Of a stretch of DNA of 64,000 nt, positions 26,685-35,287 are shown piece by piece. This stretch comes from Persicitalea jodogahamensis (GTDB lineage Bacteria; Bacteroidota; Bacteroidia; Cytophagales; Spirosomataceae). Under the pieces are notes generated by a model. That model had not been told where the DNA came from. It saw only the letters and a list, made by a program, of their open reading frames with translations, and did no database searches. Position 1 is the stretch's first letter; each line of letters opens with the position of its first letter. Location: the NCBI RefSeq assembly GCF_014651615.1, contig NZ_BMXF01000003.1, positions 248,001 through 312,000 on the forward strand, written 5' to 3'. A program made the position numbers and the translations under genes.

Positions 26685-29105
26685 TTACTTTGCTGCCAGT
26701 TTTATCTTTTTTATGGAGAAAGGGATGCATTGTTGCGGGGGGCAGTCGTCGAGTTTGATGACGGTTAGGGTTAGAGTGTTAGGTTGCCCAAAAGGATAAT
26801 TTTTGTCGAACGGTATGTTCATGACAAATTTGTATTCTCCGGGAACTGTCAAGCCGCTCGCTTTTCCCGAATAAGTCAAGGTAGCTGGATTCCCAGGCAG
26901 CGGCGACCAAATACCGTAAACGTTCGTGAGCTTTTTCCCATCCCATTGATTTATGAGGTACTTTGGAAGGGTTAGGGTGTCTGAGTAGATAGTAATAGTT
27001 GGTAATTCCTGTATACCATTATACACAACCACGGTATCGGCACATGGCCCACCCGGTCCCGAGTCCGACAATATGAACAAATATTTTCCGCCAAGGAAAA
27101 GCCCGTTGACTGATCCGGTAGCGGCATTTATGGTTCCAGACGGATTGCTGTGAGCAGCCGACCATTTTTGTAAAGGTCCGGCAGTTGGTAGTTGGAAGAT
27201 GGACCACATTCCAGTCGAAAAGTAATCCCCCCCGGCATCAGGTTTAGCGCAGGGAATACGGCAATCGCGGAAAGGGACTACCACGGTGGTGTCAAAACTA
27301 CAAGAGTCACTGCGGTTATAAATGCGCACGAAATAAATTTGCCCTGCCGGACTGCCGGGATTAGGTAAATCAGTTATGGCAATTTTATAATTGAGAACCT
27401 CAGTTGATTTGCTGTAAGGAAGCAATTCGGCCAGCGTTTTAGCATACGTATATCGGTCGGCGTAAACGGCATCGATCAAAATCGAGGCGTCACTGTTCAG
27501 AGAAGTACCAGAGCAGGTAGCGGCCGTTGCTGAGATCGTATCGATTCGATTGTAAAAACAGTTGGCATTGGGATACGCTCCGCAATTAAATGTCAGTTTG
27601 AGTTGAGCCGTGCATCCGTTCATAGTGGATGAGATAGTTGCTGTTTTGTAATCAGGTATCCCGTAAATCCTGGTTCCATCTAAGATGCCGCTATCAGTTG
27701 TCAACGTAGCACCCTGGGAAGTAATCACACGTAAACTGCCAGTATTGTTTGCGGGGTCACAACTGGAATCGACATAATTTATAGGGGGCAGTACCCCATT
27801 GACAGTAACTTTGGTGAAAAGTGTGGTATCGCATCCTCCCACAGTGCAGCGCACTGAGTAATCCGTCGTGACGGTTGGAGAAACATAGGTGTAAAATGCT
27901 TGATACCCATTGCTCCAATACGCTTTTCCCGGACAATTATCAATTTTCAGATTAACGTTATCCCCGGCACAGATCGTGACAGGCGCTGTAACAGTTGGTT
28001 TGATCGGAGGCGTAATGGTCAAAAACTTATTCGCCGTCAATACCGTCGCGCACTCGGCAGAAGCGTAGGCTACCTGATAGCGAAAAGCTTTATGGGCTAT
28101 TTCAAAGCCAGGATTGACTGTCAACTGGTTCTCGGATACGGTAACCGCACCGGATGGTAAGCCCTCTGGCAAAATGAAACTCCCCCCCGCTGGCGTCCCC
28201 ACGAAGGAAAAGGGTAATCCACTTTGACAGATTGCATCTGGTCCACTGATCAAAGCAGTTGGCCTTGGAATGACCGTGACTTTGGCATTCATCAAGCTGT
28301 CACATCCGCCGCTAAAACAGTGGGCGTAGTAGTCAGTAGTCACCGTGGGGGCGACCTGCATGACTTTGGAGCCGCCATATATGCCTCCACCGAACCAACC
28401 GATAGTGCCGGAGCAATTTTCAATGGTCAGGATGGCCGTATCTCCTTCACAGATCGTAGGACTGTTGACACTGGGAGTCGGTGCTGGAATCGAAGTAATG
28501 GTTTTTGATGCCGTGGCCGAGCAGCCAGTGGTTGGATCGGTATATGTGTAGTCAATGTTAACCGTCGGGATACCCGATCCTGCCAGCAGCACCAGATAGT
28601 TGCCCGCGTACACAGAATAATAATCTTTACTCAAATTTTCGGAAAGTGTGAAGGTGCCACCAGTGGGCGAACCCCAATAAGCGCGAAAGCTATTATCACA
28701 CAATGAGTCGATCCCGGAAAGTGTTACAACCAACGCTGGTTTAACGACAGCCGTCACCTTCACCGCCGCGCTTTTGAGATTGCTGTCATCATTACTCACA
28801 CAGGCAAGAAAGTAGTCGGTCGTTTTGTCCAGCGAGGGAGTCGTGAACGTCATTCCTGAGCCTACTTCGTTGCTTAAAGTACTGCTTTCAAACCATTTGG
28901 GTCCATTGCCAGTGGTGCATCCTGTAGCGGTGAAAGTGACGTTTCCAGAGCCGCAGCGCACGACATTACTGGCCAATGGAGTAGGAAGATCATCCTCCGG
29001 AACATTGGCTTGGGCCAAATTCGGAATCATCAACGCAATCGTAAAAGCGTAAGGAATATACCAGGAGAAGTAGGGGAGGAAATTATTCCAGAAAGAGAGC
29101 TTCAT
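26685..29105 (-). CDS. Large exported protein with Ig-like (CHU_C-associated type) repeats
   Basis: 806 residues starting at MKLSFWNNF with a long signal peptide ending near LAQA. Several Cys-containing Ig-like modules follow; two are near duplicates (GDTAILTIENCSGTIGWF... and GDNVNLKIDNCPGKAYWS..., each ending in PTVTTDY plus GGCD), alternating with PxGGxFxLPEGL-type domains. This is the architecture of Cytophagales surface or adhesion proteins. No standard type IX secretion C-terminal domain is evident; the end is CPPQQCIPFSIKKIKLAAK. The longer frame to 29162 would bury the signal peptide. Function: cell-surface or secreted, otherwise unknown. Confidence 0.8.
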   Translation of the reverse strand: MKLSFWNNFLPYFSWYIPYAFTIALMIPNLAQANVPEDDLPTPLASNVVRCGSGNVTFTATGCTTGNGPKWFESSTLSNEVGSGMTFTTPSLDKTTDYFLACVSNDDSNLKSAAVKVTAVVKPALVVTLSGIDSLCDNSFRAYWGSPTGGTFTLSENLSKDYYSVYAGNYLVLLAGSGIPTVNIDYTYTDPTTGCSATASKTITSIPAPTPSVNSPTICEGDTAILTIENCSGTIGWFGGGIYGGSKVMQVAPTVTTDYYAHCFSGGCDSLMNAKVTVIPRPTALISGPDAICQSGLPFSFVGTPAGGSFILPEGLPSGAVTVSENQLTVNPGFEIAHKAFRYQVAYASAECATVLTANKFLTITPPIKPTVTAPVTICAGDNVNLKIDNCPGKAYWSNGYQAFYTYVSPTVTTDYSVRCTVGGCDTTLFTKVTVNGVLPPINYVDSSCDPANNTGSLRVITSQGATLTTDSGILDGTRIYGIPDYKTATISSTMNGCTAQLKLTFNCGAYPNANCFYNRIDTISATAATCSGTSLNSDASILIDAVYADRYTYAKTLAELLPYSKSTEVLNYKIAITDLPNPGSPAGQIYFVRIYNRSDSCSFDTTVVVPFRDCRIPCAKPDAGGDYFSTGMWSIFQLPTAGPLQKWSAAHSNPSGTINAATGSVNGLFLGGKYLFILSDSGPGGPCADTVVVYNGIQELPTITIYSDTLTLPKYLINQWDGKKLTNVYGIWSPLPGNPATLTYSGKASGLTVPGEYKFVMNIPFDKNYPFGQPNTLTLTVIKLDDCPPQQCIPFSIKKIKLAAK

Positions 29106-29346
29106 TACCAATGGTTGGAAATGGTGGATACGGTCAGCTATTTCCAGCAAAAATAATTCCAATAATCAACCAAAAATTTATTTTATCATAAAATATAATA
29201 TCCTGGTTTTTGGTCTGATAGTCAAGTGTTTACGTCGGTCAAAATACATGCTAAGCACTATGGAAATGAAGACGCGGAGGTGAGCAATAATCAAGCCATT
29301 TTCGCCAAGTTTTTGACGTGAATACGATTTTTTTCAAAGGACTTCT
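29080..29346. other. AT-rich leader upstream of the surface-protein gene
   Basis: Between the surface protein start (29105) and the next terminator there is no gene. ATTTTAT/ATAAAAT around a central C (29180-29194) is a small inverted repeat in the likely promoter region; I see no full promoter match. Confidence 0.35.
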
Positions 29347-29391
29347 AAAAAAAAGATGGCGTTTCCACAGAAGGAAACTCCATCAAAAAAG
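29347..29391 (-). terminator. Intrinsic terminator
   Basis: GATGG-GTTTCC pairs with GGAAAC-CCATC (one mismatch) around loop ACAGAA, with an eight-T run on the minus strand. Terminates the lipoprotein gene. Confidence 0.88.
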
Positions 29392-29425
29392 AATCGACAA
29401 GTACAAGTGTGGATGTTTGCCGGAT

Positions 29426-29869
29426 TTACTTCTCAGCGATAAATCTCAGCACGATGGTTGCACCGGTATCCGCATCGATTTCGGAATAATCGAAGATGAT
29501 ATTCTGGCCGTCGGCATCAGCTACCAGTTCGCCATCTATATACAGCCCGTAGCCCTCGCTCTTTTTCCTGACTTCCAGCCCATCCAGATCGAATGATTCG
29601 GGTTGTTCGCCCGTGAATTCCAGCGTGATTTTCATGTCCACCGTATCGTCGGCAACTCTGATCAGGCCGATGGTGCCCGATATGGTTTTGCCACTTTGTG
29701 TAAAGGGCATTTTGGGGATGTCCAGTATGTCGGCCCCCGACCCGAATTTGAACGAGGTGAGATCATACGTACCTGAAACGGCTTCGGCGGCTGTCCTGGG
29801 TTCAGGGTCTTTTGTCTTACAGGAGGTGAAGGCTGAAACTACGAATAGAAGTACGATTAGCTTTTTCAT
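29426..29869 (-). CDS. Lipoprotein, 147 aa, lipocalin-like beta fold possible
   Basis: Signal peptide with lipobox ending FTSC (KKLIVLLFVVSAFTSC), then a mature region of alternating strands (SGTYDLTSFKFGSG, GKTISGTIGLIRV, TVDMKITLEFTG) that resembles small Bacteroidota lipocalin-like lipoproteins. Start ATG 29869 is chosen over 29893 to place the lipobox correctly. No ligand or partner can be inferred. Transcribed alone with its own terminator. Confidence 0.75.
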   Translation of the reverse strand: MKKLIVLLFVVSAFTSCKTKDPEPRTAAEAVSGTYDLTSFKFGSGADILDIPKMPFTQSGKTISGTIGLIRVADDTVDMKITLEFTGEQPESFDLDGLEVRKKSEGYGLYIDGELVADADGQNIIFDYSEIDADTGATIVLRFIAEK

Positions 29870-29975
29870 GAGTGCAAGGTGGTTTCGTGTCAATGATTAC
29901 CATTAATCATCGTGACAAAACTACCGGGCTGACAGGCCGCTCACAATATGGCGTTTGTATGATTTTGTTGACGAA

Positions 29976-30608
29976 TCAACGCCCCAAAAACTTGTTCACT
30001 GCCTCCACCTTCGAGTGCACCTGTAGCTTTTCGTAGATATTGAAGATGTGCTTGCGCACAGTGGTGGGGCTGATGAACAGCTCTACGGCTACTTCTTTAT
30101 GGCTGTGTCCCTTGGAGAGTTTTTCCAGAATCTCACGCTCGCGGGGTGTCAGTACGTCGAGCTCGCTGGGTGCGGAAGTATCCTGATGAAAGGAAAGGGC
30201 AATTTTGCGGGCGATGGTGCTGCTCATAGGTGAGCCGCCTTCATGTAGTTCAGTAATGGCCTCCAATAACTTATGAGGAGGGCTGCGTTTCAGAATATAG
30301 GCGTTGGCTCCTGCTTTGAGGGCTTCGAAGACGGTTTCGTCTTCGTCGTACATGGTGCACATCATGAATTGCGTGTCAGGGCAGACGGGGCGCAACTGCC
30401 GCACGCACTCAATGCCGTTCATGCCGGGCAGGTCAATGTCCATAAGTACCACATCGACGCAATTCCGGGGTAGTTCGGCCAGGGCTTTCTCAGCAGTCTC
30501 ATAGGTAGACTGGCAGAAAAAGCCTTCGGCCCCGCCCACCAAAATGGCCAGCGATTGCCGGATCGGCTCCTTATCCTCAACTATGGCAACGGTGATGGTA
30601 GTTTTCAT
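29976..30608 (-). CDS. NarL/LuxR-family response regulator
   Basis: 210 residues. Receiver domain (1-120) with the acidic pocket VEDKEP at 10-15 and phosphoacceptor Asp57 in VVLMDIDLPGMNG; C-terminal LuxR-type HTH (~145-208; LTPREREILEKLSKGHSHKEVA, SPTTVRKHIFNIYEKL). Partner of the histidine kinase encoded 25 nt upstream on the same strand. The output is transcriptional; targets unknown. Confidence 0.95.
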   Translation of the reverse strand: MKTTITVAIVEDKEPIRQSLAILVGGAEGFFCQSTYETAEKALAELPRNCVDVVLMDIDLPGMNGIECVRQLRPVCPDTQFMMCTMYDEDETVFEALKAGANAYILKRSPPHKLLEAITELHEGGSPMSSTIARKIALSFHQDTSAPSELDVLTPREREILEKLSKGHSHKEVAVELFISPTTVRKHIFNIYEKLQVHSKVEAVNKFLGR

Positions 30609-30633
30609 AGGGCAAAACTCCCGGTTTTCCGAC

Positions 30634-32595
30634 TCATTCGCTATACTTCATTTGCATTATTTTATCTTTCGGTGCCTGCGGGTAAGGGTAGGTTATTTTT
30701 ACGCAAGTACCCCGTGTCGAAGGAATTATTTCGCATTCTCCGCCTACTTCCCGCATCCGATCCTTCATGTTCCCCAACCCATTGCGGGTACCTGGCTCGC
30801 TTTTGGCGACGAAGCCTCTGCCGTCGTCTGCAACTTCGATTCGTAATCTGTCTTTTTCCGGCAGAATCGTAAGCGTCACTTTGGTAGCCTGCGCGTGTTT
30901 TACCACATTGTTGAGGGCTTCTTTTACCGTCAGGAACACATTGCGGCGGTCGGCTCCGCGCATCGTGAGCTCGTAGGGCGACTCTTCCACGTTGGTGCGC
31001 AATATCAGGTTCGTGTTCTCAATAAATTCACTGGCGTACGAACGCGTGTAGGCGATGAGGCCGTTAAGGCTGTCATTCTTGTTGTTCAGAGACCAGATAA
31101 TCTCATTCATGGCGGTAACCATTTCGGCCGAAATACTGGAAATCTTCTCAATTTCGGGGGTAGTTTCGGCCCCCATGCGTCGTTTGGCTACCTCGCTGAG
31201 CAGGCCGATGGCCGTCAGCGACGCACCAAGGTCGTCGTGCATCTCTTTTGAAATACGCAATCGCTCTTTTTTCTGGCCCTGAAGCTCGGATTGCACAATA
31301 GCCAACTCATTTTCACGCTGAGCCGCTACGAGGGCGCTGTTGGCCGCCAACCGCCGTTGATGTGCGTACAAATAAGCGAACAGCAGCCCGCCCATGACAA
31401 CGAAGCCGGCAAGGGCCGCCACCAGGAGCCAGAATTTCTGGCGTTCACTTTTAAATTCGAGCTGGTCGATTTGCCGTTCCTTTTCGGCAAGTTGCTGGGC
31501 GCTCTCCGCCTTTTTTAGCTTTACTTCGTAATCCTGCAGAAGTTCTTTATTATCCTGAGTAATGAGCGAGTCGTTTGATTCAACGTATTTGTTGAGCCAC
31601 CGGGTGGCAGCTTTATAATCGCCCCGACCTTCGCTGGCGGTGGCGTATTCTGCATAAATATTCCGGAACTCCCTCAGGCTTGCGTTGCTTTTCTGAGCGA
31701 TGGCGTGGGATTGGTCAAGCAGGCGCGTAGCTTCTGAATAATTTTTCAAAAGGTTTTGGGTTTCTGCCATCATGGCCAGAAGGTGTAGTTCGTGCCGCGG
31801 ACTACCTAATTCGCGACTCATGCGCAGCGCCTCCTTCTGGTAGTACATCGCTGAGTCGTACCGGGCTTCCCGATTGTATTGCCCACTGATATTGTTGTAA
31901 ATGCTGATCATGAAATCGAGATCATTTTCCTGATCGACGTATTCCAGCGCTTTCAGGTAAAATTTTTTGGATTCGCTGATCTTGCCGTCGCTGTCCAATG
32001 CCACGCCAATACTGAAATAGTCCACAGCCACTGCTCTTCTGTCGCTTGCAGTAGTGTCGTAAGCCAGGGACTTGCGGTAGTACTCTATGGCTTTTCCAAA
32101 CATGTGCTGCTCAGCATAGATGTAGCCCAGGTTTTGGTTGATCGCTGCCTCATTTGCTTTATTCCCGGTTGCCCGCAAATAGCCTGCTGCCTCTTTGTAA
32201 TTCGCAATGGCCGTCTCATAATCCCCCGTGTACAAAGAAGTGCTGGCGATGGCAAAGTGGCTCAACCCGATATTGCGTTTCGAGGTGTCTTGCCGGGCTT
32301 TGCGCAAAGCGCCTTTGGCAATTTTTAAAGCTTCATCGTGTTGTCCCAGATTATTGAGTGCATAAGCCAGCAACCGCACACTATCGAAATATCCTTTGGT
32401 ATTGTTGGTTTTCTTTGAATAAGCGAAGGCTTTCCGATAAAAGGCAAGCGCGTCAGTAATATTTTTCTTCTCGACAGCCTCTCCTTTTTTGAGCAGATTG
32501 AAAACGTAAGTGGTGTCTTTCGGGCTGGGCGACGATTGGCCGTAAACGCATAGCGTGACCAATAGTGTCAGCATCACCGCATACAATATTTTCAT
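30634..32595 (-). CDS. Sensor histidine kinase with periplasmic TPR region
   Basis: 653 residues. Signal peptide (1-20), TPR-type helical repeats (~50-345), coiled coil (~350-385), one membrane helix (~388-411), then HisKA_3 with His453 in RISKEMHDDLGASL, and an HATPase domain with N-box ALNNVVKHA, G1 DDGRGF (590-595) and G2 GLGNM (606-610). This is the 7TMR-free, TPR-sensing class common in Bacteroidota and typically senses through the repeats. ATG 32595 gives a proper signal peptide. Forms a two-gene operon with the response regulator. Confidence 0.94.
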   Translation of the reverse strand: MKILYAVMLTLLVTLCVYGQSSPSPKDTTYVFNLLKKGEAVEKKNITDALAFYRKAFAYSKKTNNTKGYFDSVRLLAYALNNLGQHDEALKIAKGALRKARQDTSKRNIGLSHFAIASTSLYTGDYETAIANYKEAAGYLRATGNKANEAAINQNLGYIYAEQHMFGKAIEYYRKSLAYDTTASDRRAVAVDYFSIGVALDSDGKISESKKFYLKALEYVDQENDLDFMISIYNNISGQYNREARYDSAMYYQKEALRMSRELGSPRHELHLLAMMAETQNLLKNYSEATRLLDQSHAIAQKSNASLREFRNIYAEYATASEGRGDYKAATRWLNKYVESNDSLITQDNKELLQDYEVKLKKAESAQQLAEKERQIDQLEFKSERQKFWLLVAALAGFVVMGGLLFAYLYAHQRRLAANSALVAAQRENELAIVQSELQGQKKERLRISKEMHDDLGASLTAIGLLSEVAKRRMGAETTPEIEKISSISAEMVTAMNEIIWSLNNKNDSLNGLIAYTRSYASEFIENTNLILRTNVEESPYELTMRGADRRNVFLTVKEALNNVVKHAQATKVTLTILPEKDRLRIEVADDGRGFVAKSEPGTRNGLGNMKDRMREVGGECEIIPSTRGTCVKITYPYPQAPKDKIMQMKYSE

Positions 32596-32645
32596 GATAG
32601 TCTGGGGTTCGATTTGATACCAGGTTCGGGTTAACCGTTGACTAT

Positions 32646-32653
32646 CAAAAGTA
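32646..32653 (-). promoter_or_regulatory. -7 element (TACTTTTG) upstream of the histidine kinase
   Basis: Minus-strand TACTTTTG about 50 nt before the kinase start; no clear TTG at -33. Confidence 0.35.
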
Positions 32654-32669
32654 AGCAAGAAATAGGATC

Positions 32670-33410
32670 TCACTCTTTCTGGTACAGAAGAAAGTGCTGG
32701 ATCGGCAGGAAGTCGCCCCGCTGGATCAATCTGAAGCCACTGGCGGCCATCTCTTTATTGGCTTGAGCCACGCTGAGCTTATGAAGTTCTTTGATTGGAA
32801 TGGACGGGTCCTCCTTGCGGTACTCGAGCAGCAGGATTTTCCCATCAGCTTTCAGAACCTTCCGCAGGTTTTGCAGCATTTCGTGCGGATATTCCAGTTC
32901 GTGATACACATCGACCATGATCGCCAGGTCTACCGAGGCATCCGGCAGGTTGGGCGACTTGGCGTCACCTTTCACGACCTCCACGTTTTTCAGGCCCAGT
33001 TGCCCGGCCTTTTTTCGTAAAAACTGCACCGACTCGTCCTGAACGTCCACGGCAAACACCTTGCCCTGGGGTACTTTGGGCGCGATCCGGAAGGTGTAGT
33101 AGCCCGTCCCAGCTCCGATGTCGGCCACTACGCTGCTGGCCTTAATGGGTAGTTTGCTGATCGCCAGGGCGGTGTTTTCTTCCTCTTGCCGCTCGTCGCG
33201 TTCCAGCCAGCTTGCTCCGCCGAAGCCCATCACGTGGGCGATTTCCCGGCCATAGTAGGTTTTGCCGATACCGTCGCGGGTGGCGGTCACCCGGCCGTAC
33301 ACGCTGGTGTCGGCGGCGGTTTCAGCGGCGGTTTTTTGTTGCGAAGAAGATGTGGTGCAGCTTGCCAGAAAGGGTAACGCAATAGCCAGAAATAGAGGAT
33401 GAAGCTTCAT
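32670..33410 (-). CDS. Class I SAM-dependent methyltransferase fold with lipoprotein signal
   Basis: 246 residues. Begins with a hydrophobic segment ending LASC, a lipobox, so export as a lipoprotein is predicted. The body is a Rossmann methyltransferase: VVADIGAGTGYYTFRIAP (motif I), AVDVQDES (acidic end of beta2), VVKGDAKSPNLPDASVDLAIMVDVYHE (motifs II-III). SAM is cytoplasmic, so an exported enzyme of this kind is odd; see findings. Alternatively the N-terminus is not cleaved and the protein stays attached to the inner membrane. Start 33410 chosen over 33467 because of the signal. Divergent from an outer-membrane protein. Confidence 0.8.
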   Translation of the reverse strand: MKLHPLFLAIALPFLASCTTSSSQQKTAAETAADTSVYGRVTATRDGIGKTYYGREIAHVMGFGGASWLERDERQEEENTALAISKLPIKASSVVADIGAGTGYYTFRIAPKVPQGKVFAVDVQDESVQFLRKKAGQLGLKNVEVVKGDAKSPNLPDASVDLAIMVDVYHELEYPHEMLQNLRKVLKADGKILLLEYRKEDPSIPIKELHKLSVAQANKEMAASGFRLIQRGDFLPIQHFLLYQKE

Positions 33411-33570
33411 GATTTTTAACATTTGTATTTGTAGTGAGACAATTCCTTCGTCGGTTGTTCCAACCATTTAGATAGTTGGGGCTCTCTACTCTAAACCCGG
33501 CGAGAGAGAATTTGTGTTGATTTCTCCCGGGAAAATTTCTTCCGCCATTTTAATGAAAACTCATCTGCCC

Positions 33571-34203
33571 ATGAAGAATTTCATTTTAGCCCTTACCATT
33601 AGCGGACTCTGTCTACCGGTTTTGGCCCAAACACCGGCGGCGATTCCTTCCAGCAGCAATCCGGCCAGCGCAACCATGCAAAAAGGACAGTTGTTTATCG
33701 GTGCCAACGGGACCGGGGGAGGGGGCCGGGGAGAAGGTTTGAGAAGTACCACCTGGTCAGGTACCGGACAGCTAGGCTATTTCATTGCTCGCCGTTGGGC
33801 GACTGGTTTGCAGTTTTCATACGGAAATTACCGTTCCATCAATAATCTGGCTGGGGCCAGCAGTTTCTTTCCGCAGCCGATTTGGAAACGCAATGAATCC
33901 AATTTTTCACCCGAACTTTTCACGCGCTACTACTTCACAGATTGGAAGGTCAAACCTTTCGTGCAAGCCTCAACGGGTTGGAACTTGGCGACGGGAGAGT
34001 ATATTGAAGTAAATGGAGAAACTACCAACATCAGGGACAACAGCTTTACGGCCAAAGCTGCCTTGGGTGTGAGTTTCAGGATAGGAAAACGCGCCTCGGT
34101 TGACTTGCTTTACAGCAAAAGCCTCACCAGATATACCACGCCCACCACTTTTGCAGACCTGGATGGCTTACGACTGGGCGGTACTTTTCTAATTGGCAAA
34201 TAG
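33571..34203 (+). CDS. Outer-membrane beta-barrel protein
   Basis: 210 residues from MKNFILALTISGLCLPVLAQ (a second ATG at 33553 is possible). After the signal peptide and a short Ser/Pro/Gly stretch, alternating hydrophobic strands typical of an eight-stranded barrel run to the end (GQLGYFIARRWATGLQFSYGNY, PELFTRYYFTDWKVKPFVQAS, LRLGGTFLIGK). Probably OmpA-like or a general small porin; function unknown. Confidence 0.75.
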   Translation: MKNFILALTISGLCLPVLAQTPAAIPSSSNPASATMQKGQLFIGANGTGGGGRGEGLRSTTWSGTGQLGYFIARRWATGLQFSYGNYRSINNLAGASSFFPQPIWKRNESNFSPELFTRYYFTDWKVKPFVQASTGWNLATGEYIEVNGETTNIRDNSFTAKAALGVSFRIGKRASVDLLYSKSLTRYTTPTTFADLDGLRLGGTFLIGK

Positions 34204-34271
34204 AAAAGTACCCAAATTTTACTTAGAGCCAGGCTTTCTTATCTTTACTTTTATTCTAATAGTCAAGGAAA

Positions 34272-35261
34272 ATGAACAGCCTGCCACCATTCGTCAAAAC
34301 CGCTACCCTCATGCTGATTGTCACCGCCGGACTTCTGGTGGCATTTGATTTTCGGGCGGGTTATACTACCAATGCGTATCAGCTTGTGGAGTCTGCCGGG
34401 TCGGATAGCCTTTGGCGCGCCCCCAAACTGGCTGATATACCTAAAAACGCGGAAGGTACTTTGATCCTTTATGGAAGGGAATTGGTTGCCCAGACCGCCA
34501 TGTACCTTGGTCCGAAAGGCAGCGTAAAGCAAAACACCAACGGAATGAACTGCCAGAATTGCCATCTGGAAGCCGGAACGAAGATCATGGGCAACAACTA
34601 CGCGGCAGTGTTCGCCACGTATCCAAAGTACCGGACGCGGTCGGGCAGCGTGGAGTCTGTGATAAAGCGGATATCTGACTGCTTCGAGCGCAGCCTGAAC
34701 GGCACCGCTCCCGATAGCAGCAGTCGCGAAATGCGGGCAATGGTGGCTTACATGCGGTGGCTTGGGCAGGACGTACCGAAAGGCGTGACGCCCAAAGGTA
34801 CGGGGTTGGAAAAACTACCTTTTCTCGATCGTGCCGCTGATCCTGAAAAGGGTAGTTTGATTTATAAAGCCAAATGCCAGGTTTGCCACGGGGCCAACGG
34901 CGAAGGGCTGATTATGCCCGGCGCAGCGGTTTATGTATATCCGCCGCTTTGGGGTGAACACAGCTACAACGATGGCGCAGGTCTCTACCGGCTCGGCTCC
35001 TTCGCCGGGTACGTAAAGAACAATATGCCCTTCGGCGCTACTTACCTGGCCCCCCAACTTACCGACGAAGAAGCGTGGGACCTGGCCGCCTTCGTCAATT
35101 CCCGTCCGCATCCGCACAAAGATCAGAACGGCGACTGGAAAGACGTTTCAAAAAAACCGATTGATGCGCCATACGGTCCGTATGCGGATTCATTTTCCGA
35201 GCGCCAACATAAATATGGGCCTTTTCGGGCAATCGTGGAGGCCAGAAAAGCTGATAAGTAA
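34272..35261 (+). CDS. Dihaem cytochrome c, thiosulfate dehydrogenase (TsdA)-like
   Basis: 329 residues with an N-terminal membrane/signal segment. Two haem sites: CQNCH at 94-98 and CQVCH at 202-206. Between them Cys137 lies in RISDCFERSLNG, which corresponds to the cysteine axial ligand of TsdA (thiosulfate dehydrogenase/tetrathionate reductase), and the GMNCQNCHLEAGT segment also fits. Thiosulfate-to-tetrathionate chemistry is therefore suggested, with electrons to respiration. No sox genes are nearby. A TATCTTTA -7-like element lies near 34241, without a clear partner. Confidence 0.75.
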   Translation: MNSLPPFVKTATLMLIVTAGLLVAFDFRAGYTTNAYQLVESAGSDSLWRAPKLADIPKNAEGTLILYGRELVAQTAMYLGPKGSVKQNTNGMNCQNCHLEAGTKIMGNNYAAVFATYPKYRTRSGSVESVIKRISDCFERSLNGTAPDSSSREMRAMVAYMRWLGQDVPKGVTPKGTGLEKLPFLDRAADPEKGSLIYKAKCQVCHGANGEGLIMPGAAVYVYPPLWGEHSYNDGAGLYRLGSFAGYVKNNMPFGATYLAPQLTDEEAWDLAAFVNSRPHPHKDQNGDWKDVSKKPIDAPYGPYADSFSERQHKYGPFRAIVEARKADK

Positions 35262-35287
35262 TAGCAAAGTTCTGGTGGGAAATAAAA

